DNA of 64,000 nt from DASXVU01 sp963732855 (GTDB taxonomy: Archaea; Thermoplasmatota; Thermoplasmata; Methanomassiliicoccales; UBA472). The position numbers were made by a program, and so were the translations under genes. Numbering within the stretch: the stretch's first letter is position 1; every line of letters starts with the position of its first letter. The notes under the pieces are model-generated. The model saw only the letters and a list, made by a program, of their open reading frames with translations. It was not told where the DNA came from and made no database searches. The stretch is taken from NCBI GenBank assembly GCA_963732855.1, contig CAVTBB010000003.1, positions 248,001 to 312,000 of the forward strand, written 5' to 3'. This document shows positions 25,825 through 36,555 of the stretch, in pieces.

Positions 25825-26331
25825 TCACCATGACCGATAAACGACATCTGACCTGTCGATCAAGGAACACACTCGCCTCATTTCGAATCTTGGGTTCACT
25901 TCACCCACCGCTTTGACGATCTCATCCAGGCCGTTCAGGCCACGATCTTCCAGGAAAAGACCCGTGGTCAGTATAGCTAGATCTTCCTCACCATAGAAAC
26001 CATATGCATGTATGCAGCGACTGATCTTCTCTTTGAGTCTGGGCATGACGTGTCCAGGAATGCCGCCACGGGCACCGATGATGCTTCTGCCGTCCTGCTT
26101 CACCATTGTCATCATTCCTGATTCCACCGCTAGGATCAGTGCGTTCTCCACCCAATCAGAGTAAGGACCGTTAATGAAGAGTTCAAAGGATGCGTCGACA
26201 TCATCACCCCTAGAGAGTATGAAGAAGAGCTTCTGCAGCAGGCTTCGACCCACTGAACGGGTCGGGAAGATCCGCTCGATCTCATCCACCATGAAAGCTA
26301 CCAGCGCTTCTGCTCGATCATCTTTTTCCAA
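25825..26331 (-). CDS. Hypothetical protein, Panacea/DUF4065-like
   Basis: The 168-residue protein has the hallmarks of the SocA-like Panacea domain: VGRSLLQKLFFILSRG matches the opening helix (K-lqKl-yl) and FELFINGPYSDWVENALILA matches the conserved GPYS segment. Such domains occur as antitoxin components and phage-related proteins, but no toxin partner lies next to it. Its end abuts the rhodanese gene tail to tail. Confidence in the family is moderate. Confidence 0.6.
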   Translation of the reverse strand: MEKDDRAEALVAFMVDEIERIFPTRSVGRSLLQKLFFILSRGDDVDASFELFINGPYSDWVENALILAVESGMMTMVKQDGRSIIGARGGIPGHVMPRLKEKISRCIHAYGFYGEEDLAILTTGLFLEDRGLNGLDEIVKAVGEVNPRFEMRRVCSLIDRSDVVYRSW

Positions 26332-26554
26332 CCGATTCTCTCCTTGACAACGGTTCTGATGTATGCTTCGTCTGATGGTTTGATACAGTCACGACATTAT
26401 CCCCCTTGCCGGGAGAGGGGGACGAAAGTGGAATGCCACTGTCAGTGTAGAACTCGTCTCCTGGGCAAGTCCTTCTCTTGAATCATGGCCCCGAAAGTGG
26501 TCCGATCGAAACAAAAATGGTATTATCTGAATGCATATCGGGTCTGGTGCGGGA

Positions 26555-26998
26555 ATGAAGTATTCGGAAGCAAGGCAGGGACGGGTCTTCGTCCTGAGAC
26601 TGGAGGACGGCGAGATAATCCATGAGGCCGTCGAAAGATTCGCCTGCGATCACAGCATAAGAGCCGCCGCCATCATAGTTTTGGGCGGAGCGGACCGAGG
26701 AAGCCGCTTGGTCGTAGGTCCTGAGGATGGACGTTCGGATAAGATCAGGGCGATGGGCACGGTACTTGGTGATGTCCATGAGATGACGGGCACTGGCACA
26801 ATATTTCCGGATGAGGATGGGACGCCCAAATTGCACATGCACATCTCGGCTGGCAGAAACGAAAGATCAATAACCGGATGCGTCCGCAATGGGGTCAAGG
26901 TGTGGCTCATAGCCGAGATTGTCATTTTCGAACTCCTCGATTCAAGCGCGAAACGCAAACTCGATAAGGGGACTGGATTCGAATTACTCGATCCATGA
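26555..26998 (+). CDS. PPC (DUF296) domain protein
   Basis: The 147-residue protein is a stand-alone PPC domain: it starts MKYSEARQGRVFVLRLEDGE, contains IRAAAIIVLGGADRGSRLV, and the metal-binding histidines are in KLHMHISAGR. The fold forms trimers; members are described as DNA-binding in plants, while the archaeal and bacterial ones have unknown roles. An upstream in-frame ATG at 26531 adds eight residues but ATG 26555 begins the family-like sequence. Confidence 0.82.
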   Translation: MKYSEARQGRVFVLRLEDGEIIHEAVERFACDHSIRAAAIIVLGGADRGSRLVVGPEDGRSDKIRAMGTVLGDVHEMTGTGTIFPDEDGTPKLHMHISAGRNERSITGCVRNGVKVWLIAEIVIFELLDSSAKRKLDKGTGFELLDP

Positions 26999-27052
26999 AA
27001 TAGGAAACGATTTTTAGGGGATGCTCCAAATCCTATGGTCTGAGGTTGGCAG

Positions 27053-27352
27053 TTGGGCATTGAGCAGTGGTACATCACCCAGGTCATAAAAGGACTCAAC
27101 AAGGAAGAGAAGCAGTCGATGGTGAGGATGATAACCGATGAGTTCATCATGAGCATGAGCCCAGAGGACCGGAAGGATATGGTAAAGGTCGTCCTCCCGG
27201 ATATAATTGACCGACTGATGGCGGGTATGACCCCTAGTGACCGTACGGACCTTATCAAAACAATCATGCCACTCATGATCGCACAAATCGGTTCGGCTAC
27301 GGAGCCCTACCAGGGTAAGAAAGAAACCAGGAACCATACAAGCACGCCATAG
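27053..27352 (+). CDS. Small helical hypothetical protein
   Basis: A 99-residue acidic, methionine-rich, all-helical protein with an internal repeat: MSPEDRKDMVKVVLPDII and MTPSDRTDLIKTIMPLMI occur about 35 residues apart, each preceded by a hydrophobic helix. The start is TTG 27053, supported by GAGGT a few bases before it. I do not recognise a family. The repeated MxPxDRxDxxKxxxP pattern suggests tandem helical hairpins. Confidence 0.6.
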   Translation: MGIEQWYITQVIKGLNKEEKQSMVRMITDEFIMSMSPEDRKDMVKVVLPDIIDRLMAGMTPSDRTDLIKTIMPLMIAQIGSATEPYQGKKETRNHTSTP

Positions 27353-27456
27353 AAAGGCATCAAATGATCACGGATTGGCTTCGATTGATTAACTTTTCGG
27401 TGATCCATCAGACCCTTTCATGACATGAGATATATGGCCGAGCTTGGGGCCTACAC

Positions 27457-28899
27457 CTACAAAGAACTGGCTGAATGGAGATCGACCGCCTCGATCATTA
27501 TGGACAATTGCTGCTTGATCTTGGATTCGTCCGCCATTCCATCGGCTATAATCAGAGCTCTTTGTAGGAAGCCTTTTTCCACAGCATGCTCGTTCGATTC
27601 GTGGGCCAGATCGGCCATGATCATCAATTCATCAAAGAGGTCCGCTGCCTCTCCCCTCCTTTTTGAAGCGATCGTAAGGGATTCCTCGAAAGCGAGGTGT
27701 GCCTCCTCTTTTTTCCGTAACAAAGAAAAAGAAGACCCCAGATAGGCACAGACCACTGATTCTCTGGCCTCATCCCCCGTCCGCCGTGCCGCTTCCAGTG
27801 ACTGCTGGAACGCATCCACCGCCTTGCGGGGCTTTTCATTCGCAAGATAGAGGATTCCAGATGTGAGTTTCATCTGATCGACATGGTGAGTTTCCATGGG
27901 CAGGTTTTTAATGCTCTCCAGACAGAGTTCCAGGGCGAACTGCTGTCTCCCATCCCGGACGTGTGCTTCGATCGCCTTCAAGACCTTCTCCGGAGCTTGC
28001 GCCATGTCCCGGTGGTAATCTCCCAGTAAAAGTATTGAGCGGGAGGCATAAGCTGGACCTAATTGTAGTTTGAATTCTTGGTCCATCAATTCATGACGGG
28101 CATCATGGTCTAGCTCTCTGAACAACCTCAGAGCCATAGACTGTAACAATAGAAAATGAAGCGTTTCCGGTATCATGACTCTGTCCTGTACGGCAAATAA
28201 TATCCAGGAAGTCTGGTGACCAGGCAACCCTAGCTTCTTGGTGACCTTCATTACATCCCTGTCGAGTAGATCCTGGAACTCGGAGAGCGCTTCTAGGTCG
28301 ACCGGATCGAGGTTCCTGAGACGGGACCCGTGGTCCACAAGTTCCCGCATCAGGGTGATGAAGCCTTCCTCCGTGTCCACGTCCTTGGAAACGGCGGACC
28401 ACCGAACGCAGGTCAAAGCCGTATCAAGGTCGTCCGATTCTACGGCGTCAGCATCGATGTTCTTGAAATCGATCGGACAGTTCTTCGATTCCCCGAACTT
28501 GACGTCCCCCAATTTACAGAAAACTTCTGGATATAGCCCGAGAAGATGGTTTCTTTGACCTTCATCGTATGAATTACCGGGGAATAATAGGTCCGTGAGC
28601 ACTTCAATGGCGAGCGCCCCCATGTCTTCCACGAACCAAGGTTTAGATCTCAATCGTTTTACAACCTCGCGGAAAAGACCCAGATCCGACGACATAGAAA
28701 CTAACAAATCATCCTCGGCGACTGCATTGGCAAGGAATTCCCTGCGTCTCCGAGCCGGAAGCTCGGCGAACTGCGGTGACGCTCGTTGAATGAATTTTTC
28801 ATGAAGGTCACCCCATTGCCGCATGAAATCGAAATATCTGGTGAACTCCTGAAATGGAAAGTCCTCTTGGGCATCTCCCATACTGTTCACTTCGTCCAT
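27457..28899 (-). CDS. TPR-containing protein, 480 residues
   Basis: The long amino-terminal part (1-330) is helical and unrecognised. The carboxy part (about 335-460) contains tetratricopeptide repeats, for example LYLANEKPRKAVDAFQQSLE and AYLGSSFSLLRKKEEAHLAF, each with the W/L-G-Y/F-A-P spacing. It is soluble with no signal. TPR proteins scaffold protein-protein contacts; the partner is unknown. The gene stands alone, convergent with the small gene before it. Confidence 0.7.
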   Translation of the reverse strand: MDEVNSMGDAQEDFPFQEFTRYFDFMRQWGDLHEKFIQRASPQFAELPARRRREFLANAVAEDDLLVSMSSDLGLFREVVKRLRSKPWFVEDMGALAIEVLTDLLFPGNSYDEGQRNHLLGLYPEVFCKLGDVKFGESKNCPIDFKNIDADAVESDDLDTALTCVRWSAVSKDVDTEEGFITLMRELVDHGSRLRNLDPVDLEALSEFQDLLDRDVMKVTKKLGLPGHQTSWILFAVQDRVMIPETLHFLLLQSMALRLFRELDHDARHELMDQEFKLQLGPAYASRSILLLGDYHRDMAQAPEKVLKAIEAHVRDGRQQFALELCLESIKNLPMETHHVDQMKLTSGILYLANEKPRKAVDAFQQSLEAARRTGDEARESVVCAYLGSSFSLLRKKEEAHLAFEESLTIASKRRGEAADLFDELMIMADLAHESNEHAVEKGFLQRALIIADGMADESKIKQQLSIMIEAVDLHSASSL

Positions 28900-29017
28900 C
28901 TCTGTTGCCAGAGAGATGAAGGTGAGTAACTACGATTTAAACTTGGAGTATCGGGAATGTTCCTGATGACTTCACACGACGAATGTTACATTACCATGAC
29001 CTACTCTATTGCAGATT

Positions 29018-29781
29018 ATGCGGTTGGTCTGTTGGAACGTGAACGGGATTAGGGCAGTCTACCGGAAAGGGCTCCTCGATTGGATCCGCAAGGATTCCCC
29101 GACATTCTCTGCCTTCAGGAAACGAAGGCCGTCTGCGATCAATTGCCAAAGGACCTGATCGACATTCCCGGGTATGAATCGTATTTCACGTCGGCCAAGG
29201 AGCGGCCTGGATACAGCGGCGTGGCCATCTATACAAAGATCCCCACATTCAAAGTGGACTATGGCATCGGGATCGAGAGGTTCGACACTGAAGGGCGCGC
29301 AATGATTGCGCATTACAAAGACTTCGTGCTATGCAATATCTATTTTCCCAATGGCAAGGCGTCCCCAGAACGGTTGACATTCAAAATGGACTATTACGAG
29401 GAATTCCTCCGATATGTGAACGGTTTACGTTCCGAAGGAAAATCCGTAATAATATGCGGGGACCTTAATACCGCCCATAGGGAGATCGATATCGCCAGGC
29501 CGAAGGAGAACAAGAAACGGTCTGGATTCCTACCGGAGGAAAGGGCGTGGATGGACCGGTTAGTCGCCAGCGGGTTCGTTGATACGTTCCGGGAACAGCA
29601 CCCGGAAGAGGTCAAATGGTCATGGTGGGACCAAAAAACTCGCGCAAGGGAGCGGAATGTCGGGTGGCGCATTGACTACTTTTTCATTAGCGATGACCTC
29701 ATGCCCCGAGTATCTAGTTCTTTCATCGAGGACGAAGTGATGGGGTCTGACCACTGCCCTGTGGGCATCGAGATAGATTGA
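29018..29781 (+). CDS. xthA: Exodeoxyribonuclease III family nuclease (frameshifted)
   Basis: This AP endonuclease/3'-exonuclease repairs abasic sites. The first part, from ATG 29018 (MRLVCWNVNGIRAVYRKGL), holds the catalytic asparagine. After the CCCC at 29097-29100 the frame changes and continues PDILCLQETKA (catalytic glutamate), then YSGVAIYTK, IICGDLNTAHREIDIA, WRIDYFFIS and GSDHCPVGIEI (catalytic aspartate-histidine). Adding one C to the C4 run joins them into about 254 residues, the normal family length. Because all catalytic residues are intact, a sequencing error is likely. Confidence 0.9.
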
Positions 29782-29886
29782 CCATTTCAGGAACCCGAAC
29801 AATCCAATAACCGTGAATCTCCCGAAGGAACTGGCCATAAGGGGTTAATAGCGAGGGAAGGATGCTACAGTCATCAAGGTGCTAAG

Positions 29887-31065
29887 ATGATGGGATCAAA
29901 GTCAGTGGCACTAGTTCATTGTGAAGGCTATGGCCGAGACCGGACATACGAGGCGGTCAAACACTCGATCGATCTACTCGGAGGCATCGACCAGTTCGTG
30001 ACTTCTGGACAGAGGGTACTTCTAAAACCCAACATCCTAGCGCCTTCAGCATCTGAAAAATGCGTAGTCACGCACCCGGATGTCGTTTATGCGGTGGCTA
30101 AGGTGCTGGTCGATCATGGGTGCAAGGTCATCATCGCCGAGAGCCCCGGCGCCGGGATGATATACAGCTCAGCGAACCTGAGAAAGGCCTACGAGACGGT
30201 CGGCTATGACCAAGTCGCCAAGGACCTGGGCATCGAGCTAAATGAGGATGTCAGGGCTAGGGACGTATCCAATCCCGATGGAGTCCTGATGAAAAGGTTG
30301 AAACTCATAGAACCGGTCTTCCACGTCGATAAGCTGGTGGTCGTTTCCAAGATGAAGACACACCTCTTCACCTACATGACCGGAGCCGCCAAGAACGCAT
30401 TCGGTCTGGTTCCTGGGATGGAAAAGGCCACCTTCCACGGCAGGCTGCAGAGTACGGAGGAGTTTGCCAGGATGATCGTGGATGTGAACGAGTTCGTCAA
30501 ACCAGCACTGGAAATAATGGACGCGGTGGATGCCATGGAGGGCGACGGCCCTCAGTCTGGAGCGCCTCGCCATGTTGGAGCGATCCTGGCCAGCAGGTCC
30601 TATTCCGCTCTGGACGTGGTAGCATCGAGGATTATGTCCATCGATCCGAAGGATGTCTGCACGATAAAAGCGGCCATGGAAAGAGGCTTGGTTGCCGAGG
30701 ATCTTTTGGATGTGGAAGTGATAGGTGTGGAGCTGGACAAGGCTATTATCAAAGATTTTGTTAGGCCATCCACGTTCATAGGTAAGAAAAAGGGAGGAGG
30801 CAAGATGGAAAGAGCCTTGTTAGGTCTGGTCAAGATCTATGCCCTAAGACCCAACGTGGTTCGGTCTATGTGCATCGGCTGCGGCAAATGCTACCGAGGC
30901 TGCCCCATGAAGGCGATCCGCATGAGCAACGGAAAGGCTAAGATCAACCAGCGGAAGTGCATCAGATGCTATTCTTGCCATGAGTTCTGTGATAGTCAAG
31001 CAATCCATTTGAGACGAAGCCTGGGCGGGAAAGCCATAGCCACCATGGTCGAACGGAGGAGGTGA
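29887..31065 (+). CDS. DUF362 protein with 2[4Fe-4S] ferredoxin domain
   Basis: The 392-residue protein has an amino-terminal DUF362 domain (about 1-290; LLKPNILAPSASEKCVVTHP, VVVSKMKTHLFTYMTGAAKN and MDAVDAMEGDGPQSG) and a carboxy-terminal ferredoxin with two clusters, CIGCGKCYRGCP and CIRCYSCHEFC. The second cluster has only the usual fourth-cysteine variant followed by aspartate rather than proline. DUF362 proteins are common in anaerobes and probably do iron-sulfur-linked redox or cluster chemistry; the exact reaction is unknown. The gene starts at ATG 29887. Confidence 0.87.
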   Translation: MMGSKSVALVHCEGYGRDRTYEAVKHSIDLLGGIDQFVTSGQRVLLKPNILAPSASEKCVVTHPDVVYAVAKVLVDHGCKVIIAESPGAGMIYSSANLRKAYETVGYDQVAKDLGIELNEDVRARDVSNPDGVLMKRLKLIEPVFHVDKLVVVSKMKTHLFTYMTGAAKNAFGLVPGMEKATFHGRLQSTEEFARMIVDVNEFVKPALEIMDAVDAMEGDGPQSGAPRHVGAILASRSYSALDVVASRIMSIDPKDVCTIKAAMERGLVAEDLLDVEVIGVELDKAIIKDFVRPSTFIGKKKGGGKMERALLGLVKIYALRPNVVRSMCIGCGKCYRGCPMKAIRMSNGKAKINQRKCIRCYSCHEFCDSQAIHLRRSLGGKAIATMVERRR

Positions 31066-31109
31066 GGGCGGGTGCTGCCACGCTCGATCATCTCAGATGA
31101 GGAAGTAGC

Positions 31110-31736
31110 ATGAGGGGCTGCCATTACCAGGACCTTCCCAGAAAGAAAAGCGTGTGCCTAAGGGCATTGTGCCAACTCGAAGAGCAGCAGACTCACTATC
31201 GGACCTGTGACGAACATCGGGAGGAGAGATGCCAGTACCGGGCATGGGATGTCGATGTCAGATTGCGGGTGGTCAGGTATCGGTCCGAGATCACGGATTC
31301 CTGTCCAGGATGCGGAGAAAGGCACGACAGCCTGGCGGACCTGTATGTCTGCGTCTGCCTTCAAAGGATGAAGGATGCCTTCCAAACCTCCCCTGCCTAC
31401 CTGGAGGATGGTTGCAGAGACGATCTGTTCGAGGGGGCGCCGGTCATGACCCGAGTGAGCATGTGGAGGAAATTGAGGAGTGCTGTTGTGGAGAGGGACG
31501 AAGGTGTATGCCAGGACTGCGGGCGGGCTTTGGCACACCTACCGAAATGGTACACTGAGGTGCACCACATAATTCCCCGGGTACGCGGCGGTGGGGATCA
31601 TCCGATGAACCTGAAGACGCTCTGCGTGGAATGCCACCGGAAGTACACTGATGAGATTCTGCTATCCCGCATAGAACGTACCGATGAGGCATACCAAGCT
31701 GCCAAGCACTTCAGGAAGGAAAGCCGGGTAAGATGA
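31110..31736 (+). CDS. HNH endonuclease domain protein with cysteine-rich N-terminal half
   Basis: The 208-residue protein ends in an HNH nuclease: CQDCGRALAHL, EVHHIIPRVRGGGDHPMNLK and CVECHRKYT provide the zinc cysteines, the two histidines and the asparagine. The first 100 residues carry further cysteine pairs (CRALCQLEE-like CLRALC, CPGC, CVC), perhaps a second zinc module that I do not recognise. It follows the DUF362 gene by 44 bp. It may be a restriction-type or housekeeping nuclease; no methyltransferase is nearby. Confidence 0.8.
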   Translation: MRGCHYQDLPRKKSVCLRALCQLEEQQTHYRTCDEHREERCQYRAWDVDVRLRVVRYRSEITDSCPGCGERHDSLADLYVCVCLQRMKDAFQTSPAYLEDGCRDDLFEGAPVMTRVSMWRKLRSAVVERDEGVCQDCGRALAHLPKWYTEVHHIIPRVRGGGDHPMNLKTLCVECHRKYTDEILLSRIERTDEAYQAAKHFRKESRVR

Positions 31737-33170
31737 TTAGTTGCCTAGCTTCGGCCTCTCCCCGAAGGCCCTGAGGCCGTTGCTAATGACCTCCCGCGCT
31801 TTGGGGTTGAACATGTTGCTGAACACCACGTGGCGGGCGGTCTTATTGTGTACTAGAAGCGACAGCAGTTCCATCACGCCGGACTTGTTCTTCCATGCGT
31901 TCAGGTATGCGTCGTATCCTTCCTGGACCATTGCCTCCAGCCTGTCCCGGTCCTTTCCCTTGACGTATTCGTAGACCCGATGGTTGCGCTTCCAATCATC
32001 CGGTCCAATGACCCCGTCCGCCTCCATCTGCTGCCACAACGGCGTGCCGACTAGGTAATCGAGGATGTTGATCTCGACGGCATGTGGTCTGAGCCCAGTG
32101 ATGAAATCAATGGTCTTCTTTATCTCCTCATCCGACTCCACCGGTGCGCCGAGGATGAATGAGGTGACAACGATCATGTCGACCTCTTTGGCGTTCTCCA
32201 CGGCGGAGACTATCTGGGCTGGTTTGATCTTCTTGTTGTAATAATCGAGCACGGACTCGGAGGCCGACTCGGCACCGAAATACATCACATCGAACCCGGC
32301 TTTTTTCATGGTCTTGAGCATGCTCAGGGAGGCGTTGTTCACGCGCCCCTCGCAATAGAACTTCATCTTGATGCCCCGCTCACGGATCAAGCTACATATC
32401 CTTTCCACCCGCACCTCCCGGTGCGTGAAGTTGTCATCCACCAGGACGACGCTCTCATAGCCCTCGTCGTACAGTATCTGCATCTCGTCTACGACGCTCT
32501 CTGCGCTCCGGTAACGCCACCTCCTCAGAGAGAACGCGGCGCAGGAACAATACGAACAGTTGAAAGGGCATCCTCGGGAGGTGGATATTGTGGTGAACTT
32601 GCCGAAGGTCAGCGGTATGCCTTGCATAGTGTATCCGTAATCAACACCGGAAAGCATCTTTCGGTCAGGCATCGGGAGAGCATCAAGATCCTCGACTATG
32701 GCTATCTGGTTCGATATGTGTATGCCGTTATCCAAGTAACTGATGCCGGCAACCCGGTCTGGCTTCTTGCCTGTCTCGATGCATCCGAGCAGGTCTACCA
32801 GAGCCTCCTCAGCCTCTCCTTTTATTATGTAATCTATGAAAGGATATCCCCTAAGTATCTGCTCTGCCGCGAATGTGGCATGGTAACCGCCCAGAAGCAT
32901 GACGGTGTTCGGCAGCCTTTCGGATATCTTGCGCATCGTTTCCATTGCACTGAGAAAAGTATGCGTTGAACAATTCATGCCAAACACGTCCGGCCCTTCG
33001 TTCACGGCGAGTTCAACTAATTGATCGCCGTCCAGGTTCAGGCAGAATGCGTCCACTACCTTGATGTGGTCATTCCGGTGCTTTTTCAAATTGGCCGCGA
33101 TATAGAGAAGACCTAACGGAGGCCATAACTCAGTCGTCTTCGCCGGCGGCGTGGATATCATGATCTTCAT
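31737..33170 (-). CDS. B12-binding-domain radical SAM protein
   Basis: The 477-residue enzyme has an amino-terminal Rossmann-like cobalamin-binding region (about 1-130; WPPLGLLYIAANLKK, MLLGGYHATF) and a radical SAM core with C201-PFN-C205-SY-C208. The BchE/HpnR-like family does methylations, cyclisations and rearrangements on lipids, cofactors and peptides. The DxHxxG motif for base-off cobalamin is not obvious. The substrate cannot be read from the neighbours. It abuts the HNH gene tail to tail. Confidence 0.88.
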   Translation of the reverse strand: MKIMISTPPAKTTELWPPLGLLYIAANLKKHRNDHIKVVDAFCLNLDGDQLVELAVNEGPDVFGMNCSTHTFLSAMETMRKISERLPNTVMLLGGYHATFAAEQILRGYPFIDYIIKGEAEEALVDLLGCIETGKKPDRVAGISYLDNGIHISNQIAIVEDLDALPMPDRKMLSGVDYGYTMQGIPLTFGKFTTISTSRGCPFNCSYCSCAAFSLRRWRYRSAESVVDEMQILYDEGYESVVLVDDNFTHREVRVERICSLIRERGIKMKFYCEGRVNNASLSMLKTMKKAGFDVMYFGAESASESVLDYYNKKIKPAQIVSAVENAKEVDMIVVTSFILGAPVESDEEIKKTIDFITGLRPHAVEINILDYLVGTPLWQQMEADGVIGPDDWKRNHRVYEYVKGKDRDRLEAMVQEGYDAYLNAWKNKSGVMELLSLLVHNKTARHVVFSNMFNPKAREVISNGLRAFGERPKLGN

Positions 33171-33296
33171 GTTCGTTCCGAATCCCCCATAATTATGGAC
33201 AAAACCTTAGGATGATAGTGAACGCACTAGACTAAAATATTATGCTTCACTCAGGAGCCAGCATAGATTAATAATGGTACACGATGAAATACCCGC

Positions 33297-33740
33297 ATGC
33301 AAGATAAAGAGTTGGAGATAAGAAAAGCGGTGCGGGAGGACTATGACGGAGTTGTATCCCTTTGGGCGTCTGCGGGCTTGCATTTCCAACCCAACGGCAG
33401 GGATTCCAGGATGAATCTGGAGCGAGAAATGGCAGACCCAAACGTCTACTTTCTGGTAGCATTCCTGGGGAACTGCATGATAGGCACCGTAATCGGTACC
33501 AATGACGGCAGGAAGGGATGGGTGAACCGGCTGGCGGTCGATCCTGAGTATCGAGGGGAAGGAGTGGCCAAGGCGCTTGTGGAGAAGGTCGAGGAGTGTT
33601 TCAAGGCGCGTTCCTTGAAGATCTTCTGTTGCTTGATCAATATTCAAAACGAACCGTCGCAAACCCTGTTCCAAAGAATCGGATATGACCGGCATCCAGA
33701 TGTTGTATATTACTCTAAAAAAATCGCCCCTGATATATGA
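33297..33740 (+). CDS. GNAT family N-acetyltransferase
   Basis: The 147-residue enzyme has the GNAT acetyl-CoA loop LAVDPEYRGEGVAKALVEKV followed by CCLINIQNEPSQTLFQRIGY, where the asparagine and the final aromatic helix are typical. The RimI-like YycN/YpeA layout is close. Its acceptor is unknown. It is divergent from the radical SAM gene and lies 70 bp before the sensor kinase. Confidence 0.85.
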   Translation: MQDKELEIRKAVREDYDGVVSLWASAGLHFQPNGRDSRMNLEREMADPNVYFLVAFLGNCMIGTVIGTNDGRKGWVNRLAVDPEYRGEGVAKALVEKVEECFKARSLKIFCCLINIQNEPSQTLFQRIGYDRHPDVVYYSKKIAPDI

Positions 33741-33811
33741 GCACTTATATTATCAGATTATGAAAAAGTAGAGAACAATATATCTTCAGCAACAGTAAAT
33801 TATGCGAGGAG

Positions 33812-36555
33812 ATGAATGAGCCCCCCGAGTCGTCCATCAGAGTCTTGGTGGTTGACGATGAGACAACCCTTTTAGAGATAGCCCAGGAGTTCATCGAACA
33901 GGTACCAGGGTTTGTCGTTGATGTGGAGCTGTCTCCCATCAGGGCGCTTGAATTATTATCTACCCTGAAATACGACGCGGTCGTGTCCGATTATCAAATG
34001 CCTGGACTCGATGGCATCGCGTTCCTAAAAAGGCTCCGTTCTCGGGGCGATGATATACCTTTCATTCTTCTAACCGGCAAGGGCAGAGAAGAGGTTGCCA
34101 TGGAAGCCCTCAACAACGGTGCGGACTACTACCTCCAGAAAGGGGTCCAGGTCAGACCGCTGTTTGCGGAACTGACCAACATGGTCCGGCGCAGCGTGGA
34201 GCATAAGCGGACCGGACGGGCGATCAAGGAGAGCGAGGTCAAGTATCGAAGACTATTCAACGGCAACAGGGACGCCGTCCTGGTCTGGAAGATGGAGGGG
34301 GCAGGCCCATTTATCGATGTTAACAAAAAAGCCTGCTCTCTACTAAACTATTCCTGGGAAGAGATGCTCTTGATGAGGAGAGACGAGCTCCTGACTCCCA
34401 ACAGTGTCACGATAAAGGAAGGGGCAAAGGACCAGTTCTCACTCGAAGGCGAGACAACCATCGAATTGACATTGGTTTCCAAGGACGGCGAGAATATCCC
34501 ATGCGTTGTCAACGCCAATGTCATGGAGATCGATGGAGTAGACCATATCATCGCGATAGTGCGCGATCAACGGGACAAACAACGTTCTGACCTAAAAGCT
34601 AGAGAACACGAGGCTAGGTTCCGTGCGATCTTCGAGCTCTCCGCTACAGGGATCGCCCTTGAAGATGAGGAAAGGACGATCCAGGAATGCAATCCATCAT
34701 TCTGCCATACGTTCCACCGCAGATGTGATGAGCTCCGGGGAACTAGGGCCTCTGACCTCATGGATCCTGAATGGGTCGAGGAAGACCACAAGGAGTTCGA
34801 ACGATTGATGAGGGGGGAGATCGATCATTACAACAAGGAGACCCTTTACAGAAACAGGGACGGATCGCCAATATGGGCCAAAGTGAATTTCTCACGAATA
34901 CGAGACAACGGCAGGAACCTGGCCCTTGCCATGGTAGAGGACGTGACAAAGAGGAGACAAGCAGAGAATCTCCAAGCCTCGTTATACCAGATATCACAGG
35001 CAACGGTATCCTCACCAAATCTGGACGTGTTGTATGGCAAGATCCATGGGATTCTTTCCGGGCTTATGCCGGCCAATAACTTCTTCATCGGACTGGTGGC
35101 CGATGATGAGGAATCTCTGACATTCCCATATTTCGTGGACGAGAAGATCCGAACCCTGGCAGAGTTAGCAGACGCAGGACCACGTCTAGCTACGTGATCC
35201 GGACCGGCAAGTCGTTGTTCATGGACGAGGCCCTATGGGCGAAGTTGATAAAAGAAGGGGAGATCGTCCCTTCTGGCACACTACCGATCCATTGGATGGG
35301 TGCACCCCTCAACGTAGGGGGAAAGACCATCGGGGTGATGGTGGTCCAGAGCTACACAGGAACGGTCAAGTACCGAGAATCAGACCTGGAGGTCCTTAAG
35401 TTCGTCTCGGACCATGTCGCCCTGGCCATTGACCTTAAAAGATCTGAGGAGGCACTGAAAGAGAGCCAACGTATGCTCTCCACGTTGATGGGTAACTTGC
35501 CCGGAATGGCTTACCGTTGTAAAAATGACGAGGATTGGACCATGGATTTCATATCAGATGGTTGTCGTAACATCATCGGTTACTCCCCGACAGACATCAT
35601 TGACAATAATCTTCTCAGTTACAACGATATTATTCACCCAGATGATCGTGGGTTGGTCGCCGAAGAGGTCAGAAAAGGAGTGGAAGAACGAGCCCAATTC
35701 CATGTTGAATATCGAGTTATCGCAAAAGACGGTACGGTACGATGGGTTTGGGAGCAGGGCTGTCCGGTTTTTGGAGAGAATGGGGAAATTGTCGGACTGG
35801 AGGGGTTCATAACCGACGTATCCGGGAGAAAAAAGGCTCAGGAGAATGTAAGGCTCGCAAATTGGAAGCTCACGCTTCTCGGCGATCTCACCAGGCATGA
35901 CGTCCTTAATCGATTAACCATCCTCTCTGGATATCTTGAGCTGATGGGGAATAACGTAAAAGACGAGAAGACATGTCGATACCTGGAAAAGGCAACCCTT
36001 GCCTCCCGGTCCATCGGAGAGCAGATGGAATTCATACGCGAATACCAAGGTCTGGGCATCTCTGAGCCGGAATGGTTCGAAATGAACAGCCTGGTGACCC
36101 AGTCCATCTCAAAAACAGACTATGGCAATATCGAAATAACATACGAGTTGAGTGGTCTTTCCATCTATGCGGATCCAATGGTTGAGAAGGTCTTCACCAA
36201 TCTCATCGAGAACTCCATCAAGCATGGAATGAGCGCCTCCCGGATCCATGTCTCATATGCAAAGAAGGACGACGGGATAGAGATATATTTCAAAGATAAT
36301 GGAAAAGGGATCACTAAAGAAATGAAGCAGCGGATGTTCGATCGGAACTACATGCACCGTTTGGGCCACGGAATGAACTTCATTCAGGAAGTGCTTCGGA
36401 TAACTGGGCTGGAGATCGATGAGATCGGAGAGGTGGGAGAGGGTGCAACGTTCCGTATCAAAGCTCCAGCTGGATGCTACCGAATGAACGCAGGAATGAG
36501 TAAAAATTATATGAACGAAACAACCCTTATCGGACCGGAGAGGGCGGAGAAATAA
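33812..36555 (+). CDS. Receiver-PAS-PAS-GAF-PAS hybrid sensor histidine kinase (frameshifted)
   Basis: The product of about 914 residues is a soluble signalling kinase. In order: a receiver domain (VLVVDDETTLL; phospho-acceptor D60 in VVSDYQMPGLDG), two PAS domains (about 145-255 and 265-390), a GAF domain (from about 400), another PAS, a dimerisation region with the histidine in GDLTRHDVLNRLTILSGYL, and an ATPase domain with ENSIKHGM and DNGKGI. The GAF domain is split: the frame stops at 35197 after RTLAELADAG, and TSSYVIRTGKSLFMDEALW continues in the frame that opens at GTG 35194. One base missing near 35180 would join them. The stop overlaps the start of the next Usp gene (TAATG). Confidence 0.87.

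Noticed and set aside
30960..30990. CxxCH in the DUF362 protein (CYSCH) as a heme c site
   Set aside because: It is part of the second ferredoxin cluster motif.
31620..31650. CxxCH in the HNH protein (CVECH) as a heme c site
   Set aside because: It is the zinc-binding end of the HNH domain.
35194..36555. Separate histidine kinase starting at GTG 35194
   Set aside because: The start falls inside a GAF domain, and the upstream frame ends in the first part of the same domain; a one-base deletion explains both.
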